Below, piece by piece: positions 22,797 to 31,716 of a stretch of 64,000 nt of DNA. Source of the DNA: Streptomyces morookaense (GTDB taxonomy: Bacteria > Actinomycetota > Actinomycetes > Streptomycetales > Streptomycetaceae). The translations under genes were made by a program, and so were the position numbers. Location of the stretch: positions 1 to 64,000 of the forward strand of contig NZ_JABBXF010000021.1 of NCBI RefSeq assembly GCF_013030945.1, given 5' to 3'. Position 1 is the first letter of the stretch. Every line of letters begins with the position of its first letter. The notes below the pieces were generated by a model. The model saw only the letters and a program-made list of their open reading frames with translations, made no database searches and was not told the DNA's origin.

Positions 22797-23222
22797 GTGC
22801 GCGAACGCGTATCCCCGCCACGCCGCCTCGCCGCCCCGCTCGGCGTCGCCGCGGGGCTCGCGGCGGCCGTGGCGTACGTGGGGGCCGTGGACCCCAACCG
22901 GCCCGGCCGGTACCCCGCATGCCCGCTGCTGCACTGGACGGGCCTGTACTGCCCGGCCTGCGGCGGCCTGCGCGGTCTGCACGCCCTCGCGCACGGCGAC
23001 CTCGCCGGGGCGCTCGGCGCCAATGCGCTCGCCGTGGCCGGGTACGCCGTCTTCGCCGGGTTCTGGACCGTGTGGTGCGTCCGGGCACTGCGCGACGGCG
23101 GGGGCATGCGGGTCGCGCTGCGCCCGTGGGCCTGGTGGGCACTGGGCGGCCTCGTCCTGGCGTTCACGGTCATCCGGAACCTGCCCTTCGGGGAGCTGCT
23201 GGTACCGGGAAGGGCAGGGTGA
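22797..23222 (+). CDS. DUF2752 family membrane protein
   Basis: GTG at 22797, after GGGGGAG, encodes 141 residues. The DUF2752 signature is clear: YPACPLLHWTGLYCPACGGL, then RGLHALAHGDLAGAL and LGANALAVAGYAVF. Three hydrophobic segments surround it. The two-cysteine motif CPACGG could bind metal or be redox active, but the family has no established function. It lies 135 bases upstream of trpC. Confidence 0.88.
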   Translation: MRERVSPPRRLAAPLGVAAGLAAAVAYVGAVDPNRPGRYPACPLLHWTGLYCPACGGLRGLHALAHGDLAGALGANALAVAGYAVFAGFWTVWCVRALRDGGGMRVALRPWAWWALGGLVLAFTVIRNLPFGELLVPGRAG

Positions 23223-23356
23223 AGGGCCTCCCGACCGGCCCGGCGTCAACCGGATGCGAATCCTTCGCCCTCCGGCAAGTACCATCGCAGTGCCTGGTGA
23301 GGTGAGCTTGCGCCGCACCAGCCCAGACCAGCCGAGTCCGGAAGGGGGCCGCTCGC

Positions 23357-24166
23357 GTGAGTGTGCTCGACGAGATCATCGACGGAGTCCGTGCCGACCT
23401 CGCGGAGCGGCAGGCGCGCGTCAGCCTCGACGAGCTCAAGGAGCGCGCGGCCAAGGCGCCACAGGCCAAGGACGGCGCCGCCGCGCTGCGCGGTGAGAAC
23501 GTCAGCGTGATCTGCGAGGTCAAGCGCTCCAGCCCGTCCAAGGGCGCGCTGGCCGCGATCGCCGACCCCGCGGGCCTGGCCGCGGACTACGAGGCCGGCG
23601 GCGCCGCCGTCATCAGCGTGCTGACCGAGCAGCGCCGCTTCGGCGGTTCGCTGGCCGACCTGGAGGCCGTCCGCGCCCGGGTCGACATCCCGGTCCTGCG
23701 CAAGGACTTCATCGTCACCGCCTACCAGCTGTGGGAGGCCCGTGCCTACGGTGCCGACCTGGCCCTGCTGATCGTCGCCGCACTGGAGCAGGAGGCCCTG
23801 GTCTCCCTGATCGAGCGGGCCGAGTCGATCGGCCTCACCCCGCTCGTCGAGGTGCACGACGAGGAGGAGGTCCGGCGCGCGGTCGACGCCGGCGCCCGCA
23901 TCATCGGCGTCAACGCGCGCAACCTGAAGACCCTCGAGGTGGACCGGGACAACTTCGCCCGGGTCGTCCCCGAGATCCCGGACGGCATCGTCAAGATCGC
24001 CGAGTCCGGCGTGCGCGGCCCGCACGACCTGATCGCCTACGCGAACGAGGGTGCCGACGCGGTGCTCGTCGGCGAGTCCCTGGTGACCGGGCGCGACCCG
24101 AAGGGCGCGGTCGCCGACCTCGTCGCCGCGGGCGCCCACCCGGCCCTGCGGCACGGCAGGAGCTGA
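23357..24166 (+). CDS. trpC: Indole-3-glycerol phosphate synthase
   Basis: This 269-residue barrel enzyme forms indole-3-glycerol phosphate. Diagnostic sequence includes [16 protein letters not shown] (catalytic Lys), [20 protein letters not shown] (second catalytic Lys), [28 protein letters not shown] and [13 protein letters not shown] at 23357 follows GAAGGGGG by 9 bases. It leads the trpC-trpM-trpB-trpA group. A likely promoter region (TACCAT near 23279) lies in the 134-bp gap upstream. Confidence 0.97.
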   Translation: MSVLDEIIDGVRADLAERQARVSLDELKERAAKAPQAKDGAAALRGENVSVICEVKRSSPSKGALAAIADPAGLAADYEAGGAAVISVLTEQRRFGGSLADLEAVRARVDIPVLRKDFIVTAYQLWEARAYGADLALLIVAALEQEALVSLIERAESIGLTPLVEVHDEEEVRRAVDAGARIIGVNARNLKTLEVDRDNFARVVPEIPDGIVKIAESGVRGPHDLIAYANEGADAVLVGESLVTGRDPKGAVADLVAAGAHPALRHGRS

Positions 24167-24171
24167 CCGCG

Positions 24172-24324
24172 ATGCGGGCGTACGCGCGACTGGCCCGGGG
24201 GTGCCGCCCCCGGGGCTGCCGTGCGCCCGCGCGGCGCGTCCTGGGACGGCGCGTGCGGTACCACATCGGCTGTGAGCCGGGACAGATCAACGGGCGGCGA
24301 TGGCGGCAGTCGGCCGCGTCGTAG
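24172..24324 (+). CDS. trpM: TrpM, small basic modulator of tryptophan biosynthesis
   Basis: ATG at 24172 has AGGAG 9 bases upstream, overlapping the end of trpC, and encodes 50 residues rich in Arg and Cys. It begins [16 protein letters not shown] and ends [18 protein letters not shown]. Position between trpC and trpB and the conserved [20 protein letters not shown] core match TrpM of Streptomyces coelicolor. That protein was reported to influence tryptophan supply and development; its molecular action is unclear. The N-terminus is shorter here than I recall for S. coelicolor. Confidence 0.82.
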   Translation: MRAYARLARGCRPRGCRAPARRVLGRRVRYHIGCEPGQINGRRWRQSAAS

Positions 24325-24370
24325 CCGATCCCTGCCCGTTTCCCGTCGTCAGTCATCCCAGGAGACAGCC

Positions 24371-25615
24371 ATGTCCTCCGAGTTCTTCGTTCCCGACCCC
24401 GAGGGGCAAGTCCCCAGTCCCGAAGGCTACTTCGGGGCGTTCGGCGGCAAGTTCATCCCCGAGGCCCTCGTGGCCGCCGTCGACGAGGTGGCCGCCGAGT
24501 ACGAGAAGGCCAAGGCCGACCCGGCCTTCGCCGCCGAGCTCGACGACCTGATGGTCAACTACACCGGGCGCCCCAGCGCCCTCACCGAGGTGCCGCGCTT
24601 CGCCGAACACGCGGGCGGCGCCCGGGTGTTCCTCAAGCGCGAGGACCTCAACCACACCGGGTCCCACAAGATCAACAACGTGCTCGGCCAGGCCCTGCTC
24701 ACCAAGCGCATGGGCAAGACCCGCGTCATCGCCGAGACGGGCGCCGGCCAGCACGGCGTCGCCACCGCCACCGCCTGTGCCCTCTTCGGCCTGGAGTGCA
24801 CCATCTACATGGGCGAGGTCGACACGAAGCGCCAGGCGCTGAACGTCGCCCGGATGCGGATGCTCGGCGCCGAGGTCATCGCCGTGACGTCCGGCAGCCG
24901 CACGCTGAAGGACGCCATCAACGAGGCCTTCCGCGACTGGGTCGCCAACGTCGACCGCACGCACTACCTGTTCGGCACGGTCGCCGGACCGCACCCCTTC
25001 CCGGCCCTGGTGCGCGACTTCCACCGCGTCATCGGCGTCGAGGCGCGCCGCCAGATCCTGGCGCGCGCCGGCCGGCTGCCGGACGCCGCCCTCGCCTGCG
25101 TCGGCGGCGGCTCCAACGCCATCGGTCTGTTCCACGCGTTCCTGCCCGACACCGGCGTCCGTCTCGTCGGCTGCGAGCCGGGCGGCCACGGCGTGCCGAC
25201 CGGCGAGCACGCGGCCACCCTCACCGCCGGCACCCCCGGCATCCTGCACGGCTCGCGCAGCTACGTCCTCCAGGACGAGGACGGCCAGATCACCGAGCCG
25301 TACTCGATCTCGGCGGGCCTGGACTACCCGGGTATCGGCCCGGAGCACTCGTATCTGAAGGACATCGGCCGCGCCGAGTACCGCGCCGTCACCGACGACG
25401 ACGCCATGCAGGCGCTGCGCCTGCTGTCCCGCACCGAGGGCATCATCCCGGCCATCGAGAGCGCGCACGCCCTCGCGGGTGCGCTGGAGGTCGGCCGCGA
25501 ACTGGGCCCGGAGGGCCTGCTCCTGGTGAACCTCTCCGGGCGCGGCGACAAGGACATGGACACGGCGGCCCGCTACTTCGGGCTGTACGACGACGATGCG
25601 GCGGGGGCGAAGTGA
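24371..25615 (+). CDS. trpB: Tryptophan synthase beta chain
   Basis: This 414-residue PLP enzyme joins indole and serine. ATG at 24371 follows GGAGA. The PLP lysine is Lys 100 in [48 protein letters not shown] (the PLP phosphate cup) and LSGRGDKD are family hallmarks. It is coupled to trpA, whose ATG overlaps the stop (TGATG). It is TrpB1 type, working with TrpA. Confidence 0.98.
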   Translation: MSSEFFVPDPEGQVPSPEGYFGAFGGKFIPEALVAAVDEVAAEYEKAKADPAFAAELDDLMVNYTGRPSALTEVPRFAEHAGGARVFLKREDLNHTGSHKINNVLGQALLTKRMGKTRVIAETGAGQHGVATATACALFGLECTIYMGEVDTKRQALNVARMRMLGAEVIAVTSGSRTLKDAINEAFRDWVANVDRTHYLFGTVAGPHPFPALVRDFHRVIGVEARRQILARAGRLPDAALACVGGGSNAIGLFHAFLPDTGVRLVGCEPGGHGVPTGEHAATLTAGTPGILHGSRSYVLQDEDGQITEPYSISAGLDYPGIGPEHSYLKDIGRAEYRAVTDDDAMQALRLLSRTEGIIPAIESAHALAGALEVGRELGPEGLLLVNLSGRGDKDMDTAARYFGLYDDDAAGAK

Positions 25616-26430
25616 TGGCCGGAAACCTGGAGTTGCTGAGCGGCGTCATCGCCCGGGCCAAGGCGGAGAACCGTGCCGCCCTCGTCGGCTACCTGCCCGC
25701 CGGCTTCCCGACCGTCGACGACGGCGTCCGCGCCGTCACCGCGATGATCGAGGGCGGCTGCGACATCGTCGAGGTCGGGCTGCCGCACAGCGACCCGGTC
25801 CTGGACGGCCCGGTCATCCAGACCGCCGACGACATCGCCCTGCGGGGCGGGGTGCGGATCGCGGACGTCATCGACACGGTCCGCCGGGCGCACGAGGCCA
25901 CGGGCGCGCCGGTGTTGTGCATGACGTACTGGAACCCCGTCGACCGCTACGGCACCGAGCGGTTCGCGGCGGACCTCGCCGCCGCCGGGGGAGCGGGCTG
26001 CATCCTGCCCGACCTCCCGGTCGAGGAGTCCGAGGTGTGGCGCAAGGCGGCCGAACAGCACGGCCTGGCCACGGTGTTCGTGGTCGCGCCGAGCAGCCGC
26101 GACGACCGCCTCGCCAAGATCACCGCGGCGGGCAGCGGCTTCGTCTACGCCGCCTCGCTCATGGGCGTCACCGGCACCCGGGAATCCGTCGGCCGCGAGG
26201 CCGAGGACCTGGTGAGCCGCACCCGCGCCGTCACCGAACTGCCGGTCTGCGTCGGCCTGGGCGTCTCCAACGCCCGGCAGGCCGCGGAGGTGGCCCGGTT
26301 CGCGGACGGTGTGATCGTCGGCTCGGCCTTCGTCAAGCGCCTGCTGGACGCCCCGGACCTGGAGTCCGGTCTGGCGGCGGTCCGCACTCTCGCGGGTGAA
26401 CTGGCGGAGGGCGTGCGCAAGCGCGCCTAA
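25615..26430 (+). CDS. trpA: Tryptophan synthase alpha chain
   Basis: This 271-residue barrel cleaves indole-3-glycerol phosphate and channels indole to TrpB. The catalytic Glu and Asp lie in IVEVGLPHSDPVLDGPVIQ. PVLCMTYWNPVDRYG, GCILPDLPVEES, GFVYAASLMGVTGTR and VCVGLGVSNARQA are typical. A His replaces the common Tyr in the VGLPYSDP motif. ATG at 25615 shares one base with the trpB stop. Confidence 0.97.
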   Translation: MAGNLELLSGVIARAKAENRAALVGYLPAGFPTVDDGVRAVTAMIEGGCDIVEVGLPHSDPVLDGPVIQTADDIALRGGVRIADVIDTVRRAHEATGAPVLCMTYWNPVDRYGTERFAADLAAAGGAGCILPDLPVEESEVWRKAAEQHGLATVFVVAPSSRDDRLAKITAAGSGFVYAASLMGVTGTRESVGREAEDLVSRTRAVTELPVCVGLGVSNARQAAEVARFADGVIVGSAFVKRLLDAPDLESGLAAVRTLAGELAEGVRKRA

Positions 26431-26505
26431 CTCGTTCGAAGGAACCGGCGGCCGGGGGCTGTGCCGATGCGCACCCCCGGTTCGTCCGGTTCGTTGTACC
26501 CGGAC

Positions 26506-27291
26506 GTGAGCCAGAAGAACAGCGACGGAAAACGCAGCGCCCGCGAGCGCCTGCAGGAACAGCGCCGGATCGAAGAGTCCCGCGCCAAGCGCAAGCGGAC
26601 CCTGATCGCCGCTGTCGTGGTGGTGGCGGTCCTCGGCGCGGGCGCCGGCATCGCGGCCCTGGTGGCCAACTCCGGCAAGAAGAAGCAGGGCACCGGCGCT
26701 TCGGGCCCGCTCGTCGCCCCCCAGAGCGCCATGGGCAAGGACAACCTGGCCATCCCGGTGGGCGAGTCCGGGGCCAAGGCCACGCTCACCGTCTACGAGG
26801 ACTTCCGCTGCCCCGCGTGCGGCCAGTTCGAGAACGGCTACCGCGAGACGGTCAACGACCTGGAGAAAAAGGGCCAGCTGAAGGCCGAGTACCACATCGT
26901 CACCCTCATCGACAAGAACCTGGGCGGCACGGGCTCGCTGAACGCCGCCAACGCGGCGGCGTGCGCCCAGGACGCGGGCATGTTCAAGGCGTACCACGAC
27001 ACGCTGTACATGAACCAGCCGCAGGAGACGGACGACCAGTTCGCGAAGAAGTCCCGCCTGCTCGAACTGGCCGACAAGGTCAAGGGATTGAACACGGGGG
27101 AGTTCAAGGGCTGTGTGGACAACGGCACGCACAACAGCTGGGTGAAGAAGTCCCAGCAGACGTTCAGCGCGTCGGCGTACAAGGCGACGCCGACGGTGCT
27201 GTTGAACGGCAAGAGCATCTACGCGGACCCGTCGAATCCGCTGACCCCGGCGAAGCTGCGGGAGATGGTGGCGGGGGCGCAGAAGGGGTGA
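26506..27291 (+). CDS. Membrane-anchored DsbA-like thioredoxin-fold protein
   Basis: GTG at 26506 starts a 261-residue protein. A very basic N-terminus (KRSARERLQEQRRIEESRAK) precedes one membrane span (LIAAVVVVAVLGAGAGIAALV, about residues 35-55). The exported part is a DsbA/thioredoxin_4 domain with the redox motif CPAC at about residues 102-105 (VYEDFRCPACGQFENG) and a cis-Pro region KATPTVLLNG. It probably acts in disulfide chemistry of secreted proteins. An upstream in-frame ATG at 26461 would add a poorly conserved stretch. It follows trpA by 75 bases. Confidence 0.9.
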   Translation: MSQKNSDGKRSARERLQEQRRIEESRAKRKRTLIAAVVVVAVLGAGAGIAALVANSGKKKQGTGASGPLVAPQSAMGKDNLAIPVGESGAKATLTVYEDFRCPACGQFENGYRETVNDLEKKGQLKAEYHIVTLIDKNLGGTGSLNAANAAACAQDAGMFKAYHDTLYMNQPQETDDQFAKKSRLLELADKVKGLNTGEFKGCVDNGTHNSWVKKSQQTFSASAYKATPTVLLNGKSIYADPSNPLTPAKLREMVAGAQKG

Positions 27292-27301
27292 GGGGTGTCC
27301 C

Positions 27302-28336
27302 TCAGCCCGTCGACACCGTCTTCAACGCCAGTGCCCGCAGTGGTGCGATGCGGGCGCGGGCCGTGCCGAAGTAGACCGCGTTCGTGCAGATGACCAGGTA
27401 GCGGCCCGCCTCCGGGTGGAGGTAGAGGCTGGTGCCGGTGAAGCCGTGGTGGTAGGCGACCTGGCCGTGGCCGTTGAGGGCCCACGACAGGCCGCGTTCC
27501 AGGCCCGGTTCGATCTCGGCCTGCGGGACCAGGCTGGCGTGCAGCCACTCGCCGAGGGCGGAGGAGCGGTGGCCGTGGGACGTCAGGAGCCGTTCCGCGT
27601 AGGTCGCCAGGTCGGCGGGGGTGGAGAAGACGCCCGCGTGGCCCGCGATGCCGCCCAGCAGGGTGGCGTTGTCGTCGTGGGCGGCGCCCCAGGTGCGGGG
27701 TGCGCCGGGCAGGCGCTGTTCGGTCGGGGCGACGTGGGCGCTGCGCGAGACGGGCCCGTAGACCGTGGACGTCATGCCGAGCCCGTGCCACATCTCGGTC
27801 GCGAGCTCGTCGAGCCGTCTCGCGTGGATGTGGGCGAGGGCCAGGCCCAGGAGGATGTAGCCGCGGTTGATGTAGCGGTGGGTGCCGGGGGCGTCCTCGA
27901 GTGGCTCGCGGCAAAGGAGCTCGTGGAGCGGGGCGTTGGCGCCCCGGTAGTGGTCCAGGCGCGTGGAGGCGCGCAGGCCGGACGTGTGCGCGAGCAACTG
28001 CCGGATCGTCGCCTCGCCGCCGGGCGCCTCGCCGCGCATCGCGGGGAGCGCGTCGCGGACGGGCGCGTCGAGGTCGAGCAGCCCGGCGTCGACGGCACGG
28101 CCGACGAGCAGCCAGGTGGCGACGACCTTGGTGAGCGAGGCCAGGTCGTAGACCGTGTGCTCGTCGGGGGCGGCATCTCCGCACTCGGGGGCGACCGCAC
28201 CCGCGTTGACGATGTGCCGGTTCCCGTCGGCGGTGCCGGCGACGATGACGCCGCCGGGGGTGGCCCCGGCGGTGACCACATCGGCCAGGGCCTCACGGAG
28301 GCGGGTGATGTCGTCGGGGGCGAACGATGCGGGCAT
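27302..28336 (-). CDS. Serine hydrolase of the beta-lactamase/esterase family
   Basis: ATG at 28336, 5 bases after GGAGG, gives 344 residues. The nucleophile motif SxxK is YDLASLTKVVATWLL (Ser 67, Lys 70). RYINRGYILLGLAL supplies the Tyr motif, and QVAYHHGFTG near the C-terminus replaces KTG with HHG, as in class-C-like esterases and D-aminopeptidases. No signal peptide is seen, so it is probably cytosolic. The substrate is unknown. It converges with the DsbA-like gene 10 bases away. Confidence 0.9.
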   Translation of the reverse strand: MPASFAPDDITRLREALADVVTAGATPGGVIVAGTADGNRHIVNAGAVAPECGDAAPDEHTVYDLASLTKVVATWLLVGRAVDAGLLDLDAPVRDALPAMRGEAPGGEATIRQLLAHTSGLRASTRLDHYRGANAPLHELLCREPLEDAPGTHRYINRGYILLGLALAHIHARRLDELATEMWHGLGMTSTVYGPVSRSAHVAPTEQRLPGAPRTWGAAHDDNATLLGGIAGHAGVFSTPADLATYAERLLTSHGHRSSALGEWLHASLVPQAEIEPGLERGLSWALNGHGQVAYHHGFTGTSLYLHPEAGRYLVICTNAVYFGTARARIAPLRALALKTVSTG

Positions 28337-28613
28337 GAGGGCCTCCGGGGGCAGTGAGCTGTGGTGTTTGCCCTCAGGGTGGCGAGTCGGGTGGGCTGTC
28401 GTGGGTAGCCGCGCCGGTGGCGTTACTCGCCGAGTGCGGGAGCCACTGTGCAAGGGGCACGGTACGAAATCCTCGTCGTCACCGCGTGGCGGGGAGGACA
28501 TGGGACCACCAAGGGTGCGGTGGGCAACCGCCGTGGCATGTCGGGGACGTCTACAGTTGCCGCTTATCCGGCAAGTCCTTTGATCCGATCGAACCGATAC
28601 GTGAGAGCGTGCA

Positions 28614-29771
28614 GTGACACCCGAACCACCCCTGCCCGACGACATCTGGGAGCGCTTCGTCCAGGACACCGAGCGCTCCATCCGGGAGACCGCCCCCAAG
28701 GAGCCGTCCGCGCGGGCCCGTATGGTCACCGAGCGGCTGCGGCTGGAGGACGAGAAGCGGCAGAAGGAGGCGGGCAGCCATAAGTGGCGCAAGCGGGCGG
28801 CTCCGCCGCAGCCCGACGGTTGGCGGACCGGGCCTGCGTGGCAGGAGATGAACGGGCGGGCCACGCGGAAGCGCCGGGTACTCGGGGGCATAGCCGTCGT
28901 GGCCGCTGCTGCGGTCACGGTGTTCATCGTCAACCCCGGCATGGTCGTCTCCTGGCTCCCCGGCGGTTCGCACAAGAAGGCCGCTGAGCCGTTGCCCGCC
29001 GAGACCGCCCGCCCTACCGGGGCCCCCGGTGCGGCCTCCGGTGCCCCGACTCTCAGTCGGCCCTTCGCCGGGTCGCCCGCCGAGCAGTACGCCGACGGGG
29101 CGGCCGGCATCGTCGTGCCCGAGGCCGCGTCCGTGGGCACGTTGTCCAAGGAGCAGGTCGCCTCGGCCCTCACCGCGACCAAGGACTTCCTCGTCGCCGC
29201 CAACCTCGATCCCGCGACCATCCGCGGCGGACGCCCGGACGCGGCGATCGCCCTCGTCGATCCGCAACAGAGCGATGTGCTCGGCGAGATGAACACCGCC
29301 CTGGGCAAACCCGACCGGAATCACGACCCGCTCCAGTTCTTCAGCCGCTTCGACCCGAACGAAGTGAAAATGGCGGGGGACGTCGTCAAGACCCGGGGGC
29401 GGATGACGTTCAAGGAGGGCCGGGACGGCTCGGTGGCCGTGCATGCCGACTACACCTTCGTCTATCCGCTGACGAAGAAGGCGGACGGTTCGCGGGAAGT
29501 GGAGCGCACCATCGTGCGCCGGGTCGTGGACACCGAGGTTCTCGACCCCGCCCGTTTCCAGGTGACGCCCGGCAAACTGACCCTCACCTCCTCCAACATG
29601 AACATCGCCAACTCCAAGTGCGGCGTCCACGACGGGTTCCTGCACCCGCTATTCGGCTCGGAGGACCGGCAGCAAACCGATGCGACCGGTTCCCCTTCCG
29701 ACCCCTACGACCGCAGCCGCGAACTGGAAAGCGGCGGAGACGACCGCTGCGGGACCGCCACGCGTACGTGA
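28614..29771 (+). CDS. Membrane-anchored protein of unknown function, paralogue 1
   Basis: GTG at 28614 starts a 385-residue protein. About 90 charged cytosolic residues (DDIWERFVQDTERSIRETAP and KWRKRAAPPQ) precede one membrane span (VLGGIAVVAAAAVTVFIVNP). The exported part shares long blocks with the gene at 31717: PFAGSPAEQYADGAAGIVVP, TKDFLVAANLDPATIRGGRP and PLQFFSRFDPNEVKMAG. A paired C-terminal cysteine arrangement (KCGVHDGFLHPLF and DDRCG) is also shared. I do not recognise the family. Its 3' end overlaps the convergent gene by 67 bases. Confidence 0.85.
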   Translation: MTPEPPLPDDIWERFVQDTERSIRETAPKEPSARARMVTERLRLEDEKRQKEAGSHKWRKRAAPPQPDGWRTGPAWQEMNGRATRKRRVLGGIAVVAAAAVTVFIVNPGMVVSWLPGGSHKKAAEPLPAETARPTGAPGAASGAPTLSRPFAGSPAEQYADGAAGIVVPEAASVGTLSKEQVASALTATKDFLVAANLDPATIRGGRPDAAIALVDPQQSDVLGEMNTALGKPDRNHDPLQFFSRFDPNEVKMAGDVVKTRGRMTFKEGRDGSVAVHADYTFVYPLTKKADGSREVERTIVRRVVDTEVLDPARFQVTPGKLTLTSSNMNIANSKCGVHDGFLHPLFGSEDRQQTDATGSPSDPYDRSRELESGGDDRCGTATRT

Positions 29772-30493
29772 TCCGGGAGGGCTTGCCTTCCCCGGCCGTT
29801 TGCGGCCGACTCCGCAAGAATCCGCCACATGCGGGACAACTCGTCCTGCTGCGTGCGGCCCAACCGGTTCCAGACGGCGCCCTGCAGCCAGGCCGTGAGT
29901 TCGGGGGTGGCGTGGAATTCGTCCATGGCGCCGAGGCGGAGATCCTCCATCCCCCACTCCGAATTCCAGCGGTCGACCAGGTCCGCCAAGTGCCGGTCTG
30001 CCGCCGGCGTGAGCGTGTCGGACCAGATATCGAGCCACGGCTTCAGTGTCCCGGTGACGGCGGCGATGACTTCCAGCGCAGCGCTTGCCGGCACCGAGCT
30101 GGGATACTGGTGCAGGATGGCCCGCAGCCACGCATGCCAGAGGCCGGTCACGGCGTCGCGCTGCGGGGCGGGCCACTGCTGCCAGCCTGCTTCCAGGATT
30201 CGTGTGGCGAGCACGTCCGGAAAGACATGGAGTTCTTCCATGACGGCGGCGCGCAGGATCCGGGGTGTCATCCGGCGGAACAAACCCGCGAAGTCGCTCC
30301 AGTGGCTGGGGACTTCGAGCAAGGTCGCCACCACCAAGTCGTCCGGCACGAGGTCCACCGGGCCGGACAGTACCTCGAAGTCCTTCTCGCCGTAGCAGTG
30401 CGTGCAGCCACGGAGTGTGAAGGGCTCGGGCGAGGAGAACTGCTCGTCCAGTAAGTCGAGTGCGGACTGCAGTTGCTGAAAGGGATCGGTCAA
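29705..30493 (-). CDS. Hypothetical protein between the paralogues
   Basis: A reverse frame encodes about 262 residues if it starts at TTG 30493 (LTDPFQQLQSALDLLDEQFS); GTG at 30517 is the alternative and neither has a strong ribosome-binding site. A CxxC motif occurs early (RGCTHCYGEKDFEVL). The rest is helical, acidic and Trp-rich (HSGD-free, with SHWSDFAGLFRRMTPRIL and WQQWPAPQRDAVTGLWHAWL). No signal peptide or membrane span is seen. The function is unknown. The coding pattern is convincing, but the 3' end runs 67 bases antisense into the preceding gene. Confidence 0.7.
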   Translation of the reverse strand: MTDPFQQLQSALDLLDEQFSSPEPFTLRGCTHCYGEKDFEVLSGPVDLVPDDLVVATLLEVPSHWSDFAGLFRRMTPRILRAAVMEELHVFPDVLATRILEAGWQQWPAPQRDAVTGLWHAWLRAILHQYPSSVPASAALEVIAAVTGTLKPWLDIWSDTLTPAADRHLADLVDRWNSEWGMEDLRLGAMDEFHATPELTAWLQGAVWNRLGRTQQDELSRMWRILAESAANGRGRQALPDHVRVAVPQRSSPPLSSSRLRS

Positions 30494-30567
30494 GGTCGAC
30501 CTGCCGAGGACTCCCACCGGCGGACCGGCGAAGATCGCAACATTACCCGAATTACCCGGACCCGGGT

Positions 30568-31659
30568 TCACTCGGCAGCAGTGCGCGAGAACCACGGATT
30601 CCCGCCCAGCGCCCACACCGACACATGCCGTACCCCCAGCCGCCCCAGCAGCGTCAGCCTCGCGTCCATCGCCGCCCCGTCCATGGCGTCGTACAGCACC
30701 CCGCGCTCGCTCCAGCGGATCTCGCCCGAACCCGGGTCGCGGCGTCGCCGCACCACCTCCGCGTCGTCCGACCAGCCCGGCCGCTTGCGGAGCTCGGACA
30801 CCGGGACGCTGTCCTGGATCTTCTTCGTGTCGCACGGGTCCGGTGCGGCGAAGCCGTACGAGGGCAGGCCGATCACGAGCCTGTCCGCATCCGGTACCTG
30901 TGACTGCGCGTACGCCACCGCCTCCCGTACCCACCCCTCCGGCGCGATCGCCCAGCAGTGTTCGCCCGCCGGCGTGGCGAAGACGCGGCCGTAGGTCATC
31001 ACGGTCAACTGGTCCACGCCCGCCGCCATCACCTTCGCGAAGCGGAACGGCGAGTCGCCGTCGTGCAGTTCGGCCGGGGCGTCCACCTGGAGTTTCAGGC
31101 CTGCGGCATGCAGGCTGTGCGACAACTCGGACAGGAACGTCTCGTAGTGGGCCTCGTCCTTCTCCGACCAGTTCCAGAAGTCCTCGAAGTCCACGTCCAC
31201 GCCCGTGAAGCCGATGCGGTGGGCAAGGTCCGTCATGGAGCGGATCGCCGTCGCACGGCGATCCGGATTCCCCACCAGCGCCGCCACCGAGTCGCGGTCC
31301 ATCGCCGAGACCGTCGTGTACTGCTGCGCCGAATGCGCTTTGACGTCCGCCGCGTTCGCCTCGCTGAAGCCGTTGCAGGGGGCATCCTCACCAGTGGTGT
31401 GGAGGGTCAGGGTGCCCTCCGGATTCACTTTCCAGTATTCGGGTTTGAGGACTCCTTCGCGCAGGCGCCCGTCCCGGTACTCGGCAGGGGCCCCGCATGC
31501 CGGTTCACCGGTCGAGCCGGGGTAGATCCACGCCTGGAGGGCGGGTCCCGGGGGCCCGGCCTCCCGGGAGGCATGCGGCGTCGCACACGATACGAGGCCC
31601 GCGGCAAGGGCGATTGCCGCGGTCATGCGCAGGGCTGGCTGTCGAACGGCTATGTGCAT
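30568..31659 (-). CDS. GH18-like lipoprotein glycoside hydrolase
   Basis: ATG at 31659 gives 363 residues with a lipoprotein signal ending LAAGLVSC (Cys 25), so it is anchored outside the membrane. The GH18 catalytic strand motif is present as IGFTGVDVDFEDFWNW (Asp 155, Asp 157, Glu 159). Supporting barrel segments are LKLQVDAPAEL, VDQLTVMTYGRVF, LVIGLPSYGF and VRHVSVWALGGNPWF. The expected reaction is hydrolysis of a GlcNAc-containing glycan, but the substrate is not determinable. An upstream ATG at 31713 would put 18 non-signal residues in front. It is divergent from paralogue 2 across 57 bp. Confidence 0.88.
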   Translation of the reverse strand: MHIAVRQPALRMTAAIALAAGLVSCATPHASREAGPPGPALQAWIYPGSTGEPACGAPAEYRDGRLREGVLKPEYWKVNPEGTLTLHTTGEDAPCNGFSEANAADVKAHSAQQYTTVSAMDRDSVAALVGNPDRRATAIRSMTDLAHRIGFTGVDVDFEDFWNWSEKDEAHYETFLSELSHSLHAAGLKLQVDAPAELHDGDSPFRFAKVMAAGVDQLTVMTYGRVFATPAGEHCWAIAPEGWVREAVAYAQSQVPDADRLVIGLPSYGFAAPDPCDTKKIQDSVPVSELRKRPGWSDDAEVVRRRRDPGSGEIRWSERGVLYDAMDGAAMDARLTLLGRLGVRHVSVWALGGNPWFSRTAAE

Positions 31660-31716
31660 GTGTCTAGAGTTACCGCGCCCACTAGGCACGATCCCCCGAA
31701 CAGAAAGAAACACGCG

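Noticed and set aside
20111..23173. A 1020-codon minus-strand frame opposite trpE and its neighbours
   Set aside because: It is a composition artefact with no recognisable domain. Four well-supported genes lie on the other strand.
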